Position numbers and translations under genes: made by a program. A stretch of 64,000 nt of DNA. Source: Stereocaulon alpinum. Its lineage: Eukaryota; Ascomycota; Lecanoromycetes; Lecanorales; Stereocaulaceae. Under the pieces are notes generated by a model that saw only the letters and a list, made by a program, of their open reading frames with translations, did not search any database and was not told where the DNA came from. This document shows, piece after piece, positions 11,552 to 21,434 of this stretch (the first letter of the stretch is position 1; each line of letters begins with the position of its first letter). The DNA lies in NCBI GenBank assembly GCA_018257865.1, contig JAEUBA010000049.1, forward strand, positions 62,001-126,000, read 5' to 3'.

Positions 11552-13206
11552 ATGCCGGACGCGTCCCCTGCAGCTACCGGTGACCGTGACAATGAAGAGT
11601 CGTCAGCTGATGACGAGGCAGAGGAGGAACCAGCCGTGGAATCCTTAGTCGTTGGAAGAGCAAAACGTGTTACAGCAGGGAACCGACTTACTGCGATCCT
11701 AAGCAAAGAACAGGACGATGACTTGGAGCTACTCTTTGCGGAGAACGAGGAAGAGGATGACGTCGAATTCGAGGATGAAGATGAAGTTGCTTCCGACGCC
11801 CAACTTGAATCGTCCTCTGATGAAGAAGACCAAGGTCCTACAAAAGGCGATGATGATTTGGCAGGAGAAAAGGAACTACAGAAACAGGATAGGCTAGAGC
11901 GATCGAAGAAGCGCAAGGCTCAGGGAGTGTTCAAACGGCCCTCGGCTCTACGAAAGAAGGTCAAGATTGATCCTTCTGCTACGCCTACAACGCCTGTACC
12001 GCCCAGACCGCGGAAGAAGTCTGAGAGAGTATCTTGGGTACCCACAGAGGCTGATGCTCCAATACGAGCTTCATCCCGAAAGCAGACCGTGAAGAATAGG
12101 GCAATCATTCGCCAGCGGCTTGTTGAGAGTGAACAAACGCGTACCAAATTACTACAGCAGATGGAAGCAGCAGCGAAGCGGAAAGAAGCCTTGAAGCCAA
12201 AGGCTCTAACCCAAGCTGACCGCATGGAGGAAGCAGCCAAGACTGAGAGGAAGAATGCGAAGAGCTTGAACAGATGGGAGGAATCAGAGAAGAAGCGGTC
12301 AGAAGAGCAAAAAGCGAAGCTAGAAGCTCTGCACAACCGGCAACTAACTGGCCCTGTCGTCGCATGGTGGAGTGGTTTGGTAAGATGGGTCGATGGAAAG
12401 ATTAGGCAGCTCGGTGTTAAAGAGATCAGAGAAGCTGGCTATGTTGAGAAGCCGACCATAAAGGAAAACAAAAAGACCCCAGAAGCGCTGCCAGCAAGCG
12501 TTCCGTACAATTACCAATATCAGAGCCAAGCCATATCTGGAGTGCTTCATCCTCATTCTTTGACCGAGTCATCTGAGCCATTACGTTTCCAGAACCCTCA
12601 CTCAACGTCGAACCAACAGCAAATTACCTTTGCGCCGCCGCAAGGACCTTACGGGTTCCTCGATGGCATACACGCTTACGCAACATTACCCATGCAGCAG
12701 CATCAGGCTGAGTTTACAGGTACCGCAGATGAGGACTCGGTCTCGCACAACTATCCTCCGCCAATCAGGCAACATGAACAACGACCACTTATGCCCATGT
12801 CAAATCGGCCTCTAGCTCCAGAGATTGAGTTTGCGACCCGAACGCTGGTAGCGCTCAGGAACATTGATGCAAATGCGTTGAAGTTACCGGAAATACAAAA
12901 CAGTGTACTCCTCAGAAAGAAGGGTGGCAAGCTGCAAAGTAAGTCAACCATGTCCGGACTTTACCTAAGTTATACTCGTCTGACAAACTTGTAGAACCAG
13001 TCTTAGAGCACTGCGCCATCACGATGCAGCCAGCCAGATTCCGTGATCCTAAAACTGGTCTGGCTTACGCTAATTCGTACGCCTACAAGGAGATACAGAG
13101 ACTCCGAGGTGGAGGGTCTCGGTGGAGTAACCTACTCGGTTGTTATGTTGGTCCTGTTAACAATCCAGCCCGAGGGGTCCCGGAACGATTCTGGAAAAGG
13201 CCATGA
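11552..13206 (+). CDS. SWC2: Vps72/Swc2, SWR1 chromatin-remodelling complex subunit (YL1 family)
   Basis: Exons 11552-12938 and 12995-13206 give 532 residues. The intron 12939-12994 starts GTAAGT, has CTGAC and ends TAG; joining yields LQKPVLEHCAIT. The N-terminal third is strongly acidic (runs of Glu and Asp to about residue 95), then comes a Lys/Arg-rich helical region with VSWVPTEADAP and a long coiled-coil-like stretch, as in the YL1 nuclear protein family. The second exon is the YL1 C-terminal domain (CAITMQPARFRDPKTGL, SYAYKEIQRL). Swc2/Vps72 holds H2A.Z-H2B and recruits the SWR1 complex to nucleosome-free promoter DNA in yeast; the acidic arm is the part that binds the histone dimer. 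The length is close to fungal relatives. Confidence 0.92.
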
Positions 13207-14387
13207 GCAGACTAAGTAGCAAGCAAACAGCACAGAAACAGCGTTGACCATGCATCCTACAGCAAGAAGCCGCAGAGCAAGATTTGGCCCGACCAATGTC
13301 GTCAGATGCTGGACCGGGTATGCAGCTCGCCCCCTTGCATGCCTGCGTCCAGAACAGCACTGAACCCTCTGGCTGGGCTACCACGGAAAAAGCCAGTCCA
13401 CTCAAGTGGTTCCAAAGCCAATAGCTTGAGTCGGTGCGAAGAATTGCGGAAGGTTGAGGTTGAGGTAGGCGCAGAAGTGTAAGGGATGCGTTGGGAGGAC
13501 GATTGGAGGAAGGTGTCGACATAGCGGGTAAATGTCGCGAACAAGGAGCCTTTCTTGGCTCGAGCTTCACACTGTCATAACTATATGCTCATATTCCAAT
13601 TGACGTTGAATGCATGCCTACGTGTTCTTTGTGCTTATTGGAATTGACGTTGTCAAGTCGAGCGGGCCCCCAATGACGGAATCGTGTACCCTTGTGGGGT
13701 GATGCGATACTTGCGTGATTGAGTGAGCATATGGCCCATATGATATGAGTATAAGATGTCACACTAACCCTGGTTCTGGTTCTGGTTCTTACAATCTTGA
13801 CAGTTTGACAATTTGACAATTTGACAATGCTTGGGAACAGGCTTCAGGAATAATAAAGAAAGGCAAAGTCAAGGGCTCTGAGCCACGTTCAACAGTCTAT
13901 TAAATTATTCTTATCAAAGTTGGGTCATCTCGGCCGCTAGAACTAGCGGGATTCTTTATCGGGAACAACAAACCAACAAACCAACAAACCACCAGTCCAA
14001 GATTCATTTTATATCTCTTCTCCGTACTTCGGAGTGGAACTTGGGCCAAGATCCATGACTCACACTCCTTCCAAACCGAACAATCCCCCCATGATCCCAT
14101 CTCTTCAGCTGCAGGTACCCTTCGATTTAAAATCCTTCAAGCACCTCGAATGACCTTCTTCCGCTTCAAAGCGCTAGACCTTTGAGCCGCATCCGCTCGA
14201 TAAAGGCGAAGTGGTCACCGTTTCCTTGTACCTGACAAATAACTTTACTGTTGGCCTTCAGTCAGTGCATGATCTGTTTCAAGGAATATTAATTGCGTCA
14301 ACATCCTACATTCCACACCCGCCAATTGAATCAAGACAGCACACCCAACCAACAAACGCTGTCTCAACTCTAAGCCTTATCTACCCG
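13207..14387. other. intergenic, with short tandem repeats
   Basis: This is the 3' flank of SWC2 and the upstream region or leader of the ECL1-like gene. It contains a small repeat cluster (13772-13828) and a (CCAACAAA)-type run near 13970-13990. Frames on either strand look like shadows or chance. Confidence 0.55.
13772..13828. repeat. short tandem repeats GGTTCT x3 and TTGACAAT x3
   Basis: Three exact GGTTCT copies occupy 13772-13789, and three exact TTGACAAT copies occupy 13805-13828. A near copy, CTTGACAG, sits just before the second set. These are simple microsatellite-type repeats in non-coding DNA and should be length-variable between isolates. Confidence 0.85.
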
Positions 14388-15434
14388 ATGTCTAGCAGCC
14401 AACATGTTCATGTTACTACTCGTCAATCTCCCCCTCACGTGAGGAAGACTGCTCGCTCTGCACCATCACCCAAAAGTGCAGGCACTCCTAAGATCACCAT
14501 CAAAGGTGCTAAGGCCACCAAGCGCGCTAAGGAAGAAGACGAGGAGATCTTCGAGGACGATAACGACGATATGGGCTCGAGCTTTTTGCAATTCTGGTCC
14601 GTCGCCAAATCTTCAACAAATTTAATCAAACACTTACCTCATTCTCTAGTGCCATGTGCGAGAAACAAATCGTGGTCCCCAATTCCTCCATCCTCTACTG
14701 TTCAGAGAGGTACCTCCCTGGCCCCCTCCATTTCCTCCCTCACAGCCACACTAACACCGCCTTCCAGCTGCCGTCACCGCGACTCTATCATCCCATCTAC
14801 CCATCCCTACCTCACTCTCGCCCTCAACAGCCCCAACAAGATGATACCCTCCACCTTCTCCTCCGACGTCGACGACCCCTTCGGCGCCCGCATTCCCACC
14901 TACGTCCCCGGCGCACAACGCACACCGCGCTCTTTCCACGACGACAGGATACCTCCCAAGGCCCACGATGGCAAATCAGATCTTGACCCCACCGAATGGA
15001 AGCCCGCTGAACCATGCGACACAGAGCGTAAATCTCCAGGTAAAGAGTGGAAGCCTAAGCTAGTCCACCACCCCAGCAGCGAGGCTTTCTCCTACCTCAG
15101 CAAATTCCACCGCTCTACCGATTCACTCGCTTCCAAGCGTCGTCCTGCCCTCGGTCATGGAAGGAGCACGAGCCGTACTACACCTCCGTTGAGCCACACC
15201 CCCACTGCCAGTACAAGCAGCGAAGAGAGCTTAGCCGGCACTCCGTACGAATTCGTCGGTCGCCCAGCCATCAGCATGCCGACCGTATCCACCACGACCT
15301 CCGCTTCCGAAGGCATCAACGTAATCAAAGACGCCAACGATCTCACATACGAGAAGAAGCACGTAGGCGCTAGCCTGGGGTCTGCTACGGGCAGCTTGAA
15401 GAAATTGTTGGGGACGGCTGCAGCAGGGACGTAG
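14388..15434 (+). CDS. ECL1/2/3-type zinc-binding protein (life-span regulatory factor family)
   Basis: Exons 14388-14596, 14650-14709 and 14768-15434 give 311 residues. Introns are 14597-14649 and 14710-14767. Splicing creates the family's cysteine cluster: FCAMCEKQI, then LYCSESCRHRDS (C-x2-C...C-x3-C). Each junction supplies half of a codon in this motif, which is why I trust it. The start ATG at 14388 gives MSSSQHVHV; an in-frame ATG at 14211 lies in what looks like leader. Downstream of the motif the protein is Ser/Thr/Pro-rich. Ecl1-family proteins of fission and budding yeast extend chronological life span and respond to metal and nutrient stress; yeast members are far shorter, filamentous ones are longer. 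Both introns together are 111 bp and contain no in-frame stop, so an unspliced product stays in frame but loses the cysteines. Confidence 0.82.
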   Translation: MSSSQHVHVTTRQSPPHVRKTARSAPSPKSAGTPKITIKGAKATKRAKEEDEEIFEDDNDDMGSSFLQFWSVAKSSTNLIKHLPHSLVPCARNKSWSPIPPSSTVQRGTSLAPSISSLTATLTPPSSCRHRDSIIPSTHPYLTLALNSPNKMIPSTFSSDVDDPFGARIPTYVPGAQRTPRSFHDDRIPPKAHDGKSDLDPTEWKPAEPCDTERKSPGKEWKPKLVHHPSSEAFSYLSKFHRSTDSLASKRRPALGHGRSTSRTTPPLSHTPTASTSSEESLAGTPYEFVGRPAISMPTVSTTTSASEGINVIKDANDLTYEKKHVGASLGSATGSLKKLLGTAAAGT

Positions 15435-16272
15435 AGGGAGGGGCTGGGGAGGGCTGTTGGGAGAGTATAAACGCGCGAGAAGGCAAAGATTCACGCGGAC
15501 GTGCACTTGTTATGGTTGTGTACGACTCTTCATTCCGGCCTGGCCCCGGCTATCTGTGCTCCCTAGTAAGGGCGGATTTCCTTCATTCATTCTTCATGCG
15601 GTAGAATGATATTTCGAGACAATGGTGGCATGTTCCTTGTCTTTCTTTTACTGGTATTCCATCTAAAAATTGATTCCCAAGTCATTGTCTGCGAAACTGG
15701 ATACCTCAATTTGTTTAAGATATCCAAGTTGAAATTGGTGAGGGAGCTTTATTATAAGTGCATTCACTGCTAGTCAGCAAGATCTCGAACGAATGAGAAT
15801 ATTTCGTTCCAGTTGAGCTTCATAGATGAGATAGCTTTCATTCGCGATTTAATCGAGCTCTAACGAAAAACAGCTCCGTCCACCCCCCCCCTCCCTCTAC
15901 CAGAATCCTATCCCTAGTCTAAGGTACATACAAGAATCAACGACGCTCGTACAATCTCCAAGTCCTCAATCTTCTAAACGCTGACTTCTTTCTTTTTTCC
16001 AATTCCTTTTACCGATCGACTCCACATCCTCGCGATCCAATTTTGCTCCACTCTTCTCCGTGCTGTGCGAAAAGATGACAATGCTCCGGGCTGGGGTATT
16101 AAAGATTATAAAAATAAACATTTGCACGAAGAGAAAGTAAAACCTTCGGCGGGCGACATTTGCTGAACGGAACGCGGAAGATGAAAACGCCAGAGGTACC
16201 CAACCGCACGGACTGGTATCGGACCATAATGAGAAATCGAATGAAGGGTGTGTTGTACAGTGAAGTAATTCT
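15435..16272. other. convergent 3' intergenic region
   Basis: This lies between the ends of the ECL1-like gene and the MRN1-like gene. It holds 3' UTR sequence and a C-run near 15884-15892. No gene is supported. Confidence 0.6.
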
Positions 16273-18849
16273 TTACTGAACGCCAGCGCTCTCCTCGGCC
16301 CATCCATTGAGGCCCCAGGTATTGTTTCCGAAAGCCCCGAATCCACTCATGCTGGCTTGTGGCCTATGGCTCTGCTGCTGGTGATGTTGCTGCTGCTGCG
16401 CTCCGTGCTGCTGTTGCGAATGTTGGCCTTGGTTGACACCATTGGTGAAAGGATCTTGCGTGAAAGCAGGTAGACTGACAGCACGAGAATGCTGTTGGTT
16501 GCGTGGATTGGAGGGAGCGAGCAGTCCGCCAACGGTTGGAGCGAGTGAGGACAAGTTCAGGCCGTTCACACCCTGACTCAAGCTGCTGCCGTGACCGCCT
16601 TGCTGCTGTGTAGGGTCGAGCAAGCCGTTGGAGAAAATCTCAGTGCTCGAATTGCCGTAGATAGCAGCCTGCTGGTTGGCAAGCACCTGCTGCTGCTGTT
16701 GCTGTAGATTAGCGATAGAGTATGGATCTGCTTGCTGCTGCTGTTGTGAAGCTTGCTCTTGCTGCGAATCTTGCAATGACATTTGACTAAGATACATTGT
16801 CAACGGGTTGCTGCTGCCAGCGTTGAGAATCGCGGAAGGCGTGGGCGCATGGTTTGCCACGTGGTTGAAGTGTATGCCATTCTGGGAGTTGGAGCCTGTG
16901 GAGCCCGGAGGCGGCGACAGAGCAGCTCTTGTCGGGCTTACGGAAGAGCCATTGTGGCTCATCGACGGGCGCAGGTTCCCGTTCGGCATTGACGATGGTG
17001 AGCCTATGCTATCCCGTCCTTGCATGCCAAGATGTTGCTGTTGCTGATGGTGACCCTGGTTGTTCTGCCGAGGAGCGTTTCCACAGCGGTCTTTACCGAA
17101 ATTCACTTTGAAGCGTTGATAGTCTTCTCGACTTCGAATGGCCTCGATGGCTTTAATAGCGTTTGAGATATTGGTGAAGTTAACGAACGCGCAGCTCTTC
17201 TCTCGTAGGGCATTGACAAGTTCAATTTCACCATACTCTGAGAAGTCTTGACGCAGGCGCTCTTCTGTCCAAGACTCGTCCAAATTCCCAATGTAGACAT
17301 TGCGAGAAGCACCGCCGCTAACAGCTAGAGCAATTGCAGGTGGTAGTGCACCAGAATGCTTGCCCCAGCCAATCTTCAAGCGTCGATTGTGAATCATGAG
17401 ACCCTGCATGTTGCTTAACGCGAAGAACGATGCCGCCGATGTTGGATCAATGAAGGTAACGAAGCAGATATGCTTGTCGGGAATATATCGGATATGATGC
17501 AGAAGGCCGCCGCGAACAACGTTGCAGATCTCTTCGATAGTTGTCTCCGGATGGATGTTGCCCAGGTACACTGTACGGTTGCCGAGGTTGCTCACTCCCC
17601 CAGCCTGCGTTGCAACAGCTGCGGCTGCGACTGATTGCTGGGCTAGTGCATTAGATATTAGGTCCCGGTCCGCTCCATTGAGCATGTGCGCGTAGCCAGG
17701 CGCGATACCAAGATATTGGGCAGCATTCTGCTGTTGTGTCTTTGAAACATAAGCACATCTGTCCTTGCCGTAGTATACACGGCGAGGGGCCTGCCACTTA
17801 GGTTCTTGCGGGAGTTGCGAGACGGCTTTGATAGCGTTGCTAATGGAGAGAAAATGAACGAAGCCAATCGCTTTCTCGCGCACGATTTTGACAGTATCGA
17901 TGGGCCCAAACTTGCCAAGGTCCTCCCGCAATTCAGCTTCAGTCACTGTTTCCGGTAAATTACCCAGGTAGACGTTCCTAGAGGCGCCGGATTGCTGAAC
18001 CGCAACTTGCACAGAAGTGGGAACTTGAGCGGGCTTTCCCCAACCCACTTTGATGTCTTGACCACGGATGGCGAGCTTCTTCAAGATAGCATCTGAGTGG
18101 AAGTGGGTGGCAGAACTACCATCAAGGAAGGAAATAAATGCACAATTCTTGTCAGGAAGCAGCCTGACGGACTCGATCTGTCCGCTGCGAACATGGCCGA
18201 GTATCTCTTCAGCGGAAGTTTCCGGTGGGATGTTGCCCAAGTACACTGTTCGACTACTGGCATTGCCTATGGTCGGTGCCATCTGCATCTGAGCCGCACC
18301 TCCAAATCCCTGATTTCCAATGTTGCCGAATGCGCCCGTCGGTGATTGGGGTCCACCCAGGAATTGTTGCATTCCATAATTAGACGGAGATACCATGGTT
18401 TGATACAGCTGGGGAGAAAACCCTGGATTTTGATTATTCACAGGGCTGTTCATCTGCGTTTGCTGGTTCTGTTGATGAGCTGTAGCGTTTTGCTGCTGAT
18501 AACCTCCAAAGGCATTGAATTGTGGTGTACCGGGTTGAAAAGGACTACCCAAAAGCAGCTGTGATGGCAGAAGAGGGGTGAAATTCATATCCATTGCGGT
18601 CCCAGGAGCTGTCATATCGCTCGCATTCTGGTGAGTTGTTTGTCCATAGGTAGTAGTGTTGATTGACATATTTGCGCGACGTGGATGCCTCTGAGCGTAG
18701 CCTCCAACAGGATGCTGATTTGAGCTATATGCGCCATGAGAAAAGCCGGTTTCGTTATTGTTGGTATTTGCCAGCTTCGAGACCGAGTTTGCAAATCGGC
18801 CGCCAAGCGCGTTCGGAGCGTTGTCCATTGACGATTCTTGGTGCTGCAT
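16273..18849 (-). CDS. MRN1: four-RRM RNA-binding protein, Mrn1/Nrd1 family
   Basis: Uninterrupted frame of 858 residues from the ATG at 18849 (MQHQESSMDNAP); an ATG seven codons later (18828) is an alternative, and the open frame extends further left without family resemblance. Four RRMs are arranged in two similar pairs, at about residues 200-270 (TVYLGNIPPETS), 290-365 (NVYLGNLPETVT), 424-500 (TVYLGNIHPETT) and 515-590 (NVYIGNLDESWT). Each pair ends with a WGK or FGK(D)R core. N- and C-terminal regions are Gln/Asn-rich with poly-Gln runs. The layout matches budding-yeast Mrn1 and fission-yeast Nrd1, which bind mRNAs, enter stress granules and modulate differentiation, cell-wall or mitochondrial transcripts. 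About 1.5 kb to the next gene on the upstream side leaves room for a long leader. Confidence 0.9.
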   Translation of the reverse strand: MQHQESSMDNAPNALGGRFANSVSKLANTNNNETGFSHGAYSSNQHPVGGYAQRHPRRANMSINTTTYGQTTHQNASDMTAPGTAMDMNFTPLLPSQLLLGSPFQPGTPQFNAFGGYQQQNATAHQQNQQTQMNSPVNNQNPGFSPQLYQTMVSPSNYGMQQFLGGPQSPTGAFGNIGNQGFGGAAQMQMAPTIGNASSRTVYLGNIPPETSAEEILGHVRSGQIESVRLLPDKNCAFISFLDGSSATHFHSDAILKKLAIRGQDIKVGWGKPAQVPTSVQVAVQQSGASRNVYLGNLPETVTEAELREDLGKFGPIDTVKIVREKAIGFVHFLSISNAIKAVSQLPQEPKWQAPRRVYYGKDRCAYVSKTQQQNAAQYLGIAPGYAHMLNGADRDLISNALAQQSVAAAAVATQAGGVSNLGNRTVYLGNIHPETTIEEICNVVRGGLLHHIRYIPDKHICFVTFIDPTSAASFFALSNMQGLMIHNRRLKIGWGKHSGALPPAIALAVSGGASRNVYIGNLDESWTEERLRQDFSEYGEIELVNALREKSCAFVNFTNISNAIKAIEAIRSREDYQRFKVNFGKDRCGNAPRQNNQGHHQQQQHLGMQGRDSIGSPSSMPNGNLRPSMSHNGSSVSPTRAALSPPPGSTGSNSQNGIHFNHVANHAPTPSAILNAGSSNPLTMYLSQMSLQDSQQEQASQQQQQADPYSIANLQQQQQQVLANQQAAIYGNSSTEIFSNGLLDPTQQQGGHGSSLSQGVNGLNLSSLAPTVGGLLAPSNPRNQQHSRAVSLPAFTQDPFTNGVNQGQHSQQQHGAQQQQHHQQQSHRPQASMSGFGAFGNNTWGLNGWAEESAGVQ

Positions 18850-20415
18850 TCCGAGTAGGTGCGGCGGCAGGACGAAGCTGTCCTGCTGGTTTGATATTAC
18901 GGCAGCCGTGTTGGTTGATAAATATGTTCGGAGAATAATCCGAACGAAGAATTGGGACGTATGGTAGTGTCGGGAGGCGTAAGATAGTGCCCTGACGAAA
19001 GTAATATGGTACAGGTGGGCTAGAAGCTCCAAGCAAGCCTAAATATCTGAGTGTGTCAGCCTGCAGAACGATGGCAGGACACAAGAATAGCATTGAACGA
19101 GCCCTGGCTACTTGAAGTATATGAGGAGAGAACACACCTGCTGAAAGAGGCACGAGCAAGCTCTTGGCGCGGCGAATGGTAGGAATGGAGGATATCCAAG
19201 TGTGTGTGTCTAGGCTCTTCAAATTTTCTAGCTCTTGGCTTCAAGCAATTAGATCTTATCTCAAGGATATCAAGTAGGGCAATTCGTCGTGTGGATTAGG
19301 CTGCTTTCAGGATGTATTGATTTGAGGAATGCCGGATGGGCGAGTGGTGTCGAGCGAACAAAGGGCGGAGGAAGCTGTAAGTATTAGAATTTAGAGAATG
19401 TGTGAACGAATGCTGTAATCAATTAAAATAGCGAAGAGGAAGGGGAAGAAAAGAAGGTAGTAGTTAGATTTGGAGCAACGGTAAGAATGGTGGAAGTGAA
19501 GAGTAAAGAGCGTGGTGGAAAGTTGGGACTTGACAGCAAATAAAAGTGAACATGGGTCGAAATAAGGGGCCTTCTTGGCAGGGACAGATTCGGTCATCAT
19601 GCAGCCTTCATGGTTTACGAATTCCTCTATCTTGCCTTTTCAATGACCACAGATTAAGTTAGAAGGTGACATCTTTATTAATGCTACAGTAGCTGTGTTG
19701 ATTTATGCCCAAGTAGACAGATGGCCCCCTTCGTGAAGGCATCCCGACGCGTGGTGCTTGGCTCTTGGTACCTGAATCTACGTTATGCTTAATTTCCCTA
19801 AAGCTTGGTCTCCTTTTGTAGTAGTAACTTTAGCCACACCTCGCCCAATTCAGCTGGTTTGGCCCTCCTAAAGTTTACATTTTGCAGTACAGGAAACGCA
19901 TGAATTTAGAGCTCTGTGTCAGAATACTATAAAAGTATGAGGTCCCCTTGAATGGCGGGATTTCAGCTTCTAGCGACTAAGAACCCTAGACCAATCCAGC
20001 CCATGGTGCTTCCGGACGACATATGTAATCCCTCGAAACTCCTCCTTCCAAGAACATAATGTAACCAAGATGATGCGCAGCTGCAGGTATGAGAATTCCA
20101 TCGCAAAGACTATGCAGCTCTGATTCCAACGTCCAGCATGATGGACAGAGTTTTGGTAGTTATGGTCGTCCGTCTGTGCCATTTGCGACGGTCCACTATC
20201 AACAGCGGAGTACCCAAAATGTTGTTTCACATTCTTGATGTACTGGACGGAGGCTTTGTTCATAGGTGGGGACAGGCGTCGCCTTGGTCGTGTATAAGTC
20301 GAAAGCTGCATCGCGGTTTCGATGTGTGAGAGAGCCCTTGATGGTGAGAACGAAGCCCGTCTTGATGAGAGGCACTCCTTGGATAGCAACCGCATCGCAT
20401 TGTGGTTATGTTCTG
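18850..20415. other. upstream region and probable long leader of the MRN1-like gene
   Basis: No frame here has family support. Minus-strand frames directly abut the MRN1 start and several AG-type acceptors occur (for example near 18893), so one or more 5' UTR introns are possible. The 3' flank of CRIPT takes the right end. Confidence 0.5.
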
Positions 20416-20890
20416 TCACTTTGCAGAAAACCTCTGGCCTTGAATGACATGCCCTCTAGTTGTTGATGTTCCCTTGTTCTGACTTTTACCACACACGGCG
20501 CAGGCTACTCAGACGATTAGCACTGCTGGCCACTACTTTCGGGGACTGGAGTGTACGTACCATTACCAGCTTTATAGGCACATTTGTGGCAAAAGGTATG
20601 ACCTTGGTCGATCTTTGTCTTGCAAGTATCGCAAGAGCTACTGTATGCAGCGTACGGGTTCTTTGCACTTTTGCTAAGGAGCTTACTCTGCCAAACGATA
20701 TTAGTCAAGTCAAAGAGTACAGTGACAATAGCTCGAGTACCTTGCCTATGCCATTCTGGCCTAGAGTGGCCGGAGAGCTGCTCTTGCTGCCCGAGGTGGA
20801 GGAGCCATAATATATGTCATTCTTGTGCTTTACGCTCGGAGTGGCGAGTTGGGTCTTCTCCTGCGTTTTCTGACATTTGGCACAAACCAT
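20416..20890 (-). CDS. CRIPT: CRIPT-like microtubule/spliceosome-associated zinc protein
   Basis: Three exons, 20890-20741, 20687-20561 and 20504-20416, give 121 residues. Order of motifs: MVCAKCQK at the N-terminus, TLGQNGIGKSKLLSKSAKNPY across intron 1, CDTCK, CHKCAYKAG, then CAVCGK and the family's ending VIQGQRFSAK. Introns are 20688-20740 and 20505-20560. For intron 2 a donor six bases further into exon 2 (exon ending at 20567) is also in frame and would drop two residues, so that boundary is uncertain. The four CxxC pairs are the zinc sites of the CRIPT family, known in animals as a PDZ-95 partner and found in spliceosome preparations, including the minor spliceosome. The role in fungi is not established. 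Total length is close to the usual 100-125 residues. Confidence 0.88.
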
Positions 20891-21434
20891 CTTGGAAGAT
20901 TGAATCTTCTTGTACGAACATGGATAGAGTAAGATGGCTTTGAAAGAGTTGAAATGCTAGATTGGTCGGCTCGGTCCCTTGCTGCTTATGCAATATTCAG
21001 GGTTCACCGTAGTACTAGCGTGCAGATCAAAGTAACTACTACCTGGGTATCACGCTGCTTCGAAATTGACTGTAACACCAATGATAGAGACAGACTGAAA
21101 CCGAACTTGTTGTGAAGAATATAGAGCGACAGGCATTTATAGCTTTGTATGAATAGAAACCCGCTTATGCACACAGCAGAAAGTTTTTAGCACTGCCCTG
21201 TTAGTTGTTAGTGGACTCGTAACTGGTGCGGCGGAGGCTCAATACCGTAGGGAGCCACCAAGAAGTTCCCCGTATCCGCCTGCCAAACTTCCAATTACTC
21301 TACAATTAATGTCTGCAAAGCGCCACACATCCATGAACGTTACACATGTATCGAAGTCAGGCTTGTTTGATGTCTGAGCTTCATCACTGTCACTCGTTTC
21401 GGTACAGTGCTAGTTGCTTACGTCTTGAGACAAC
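20891..21434. promoter_or_regulatory. divergent promoter region, CRIPT and DRS2
   Basis: 544 bp between two outward-facing start codons. I see no diagnostic element beyond pyrimidine-rich stretches before the flippase start. Confidence 0.5.

Noticed and set aside
11527..12365. Ser- and Ala-rich minus-strand frames opposite SWC2
   Set aside because: They are mirror frames of the acidic and Lys-rich coding sequence.
14211..15434. Single-exon gene of 407 residues
   Set aside because: The continuous frame misses the cysteine motif that appears only after removal of two good introns. It is kept only as a possible retention isoform.
19970..20419. 149-codon minus-strand frame downstream of CRIPT
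   Set aside because: It only touches the CRIPT stop region and has no features of its own.
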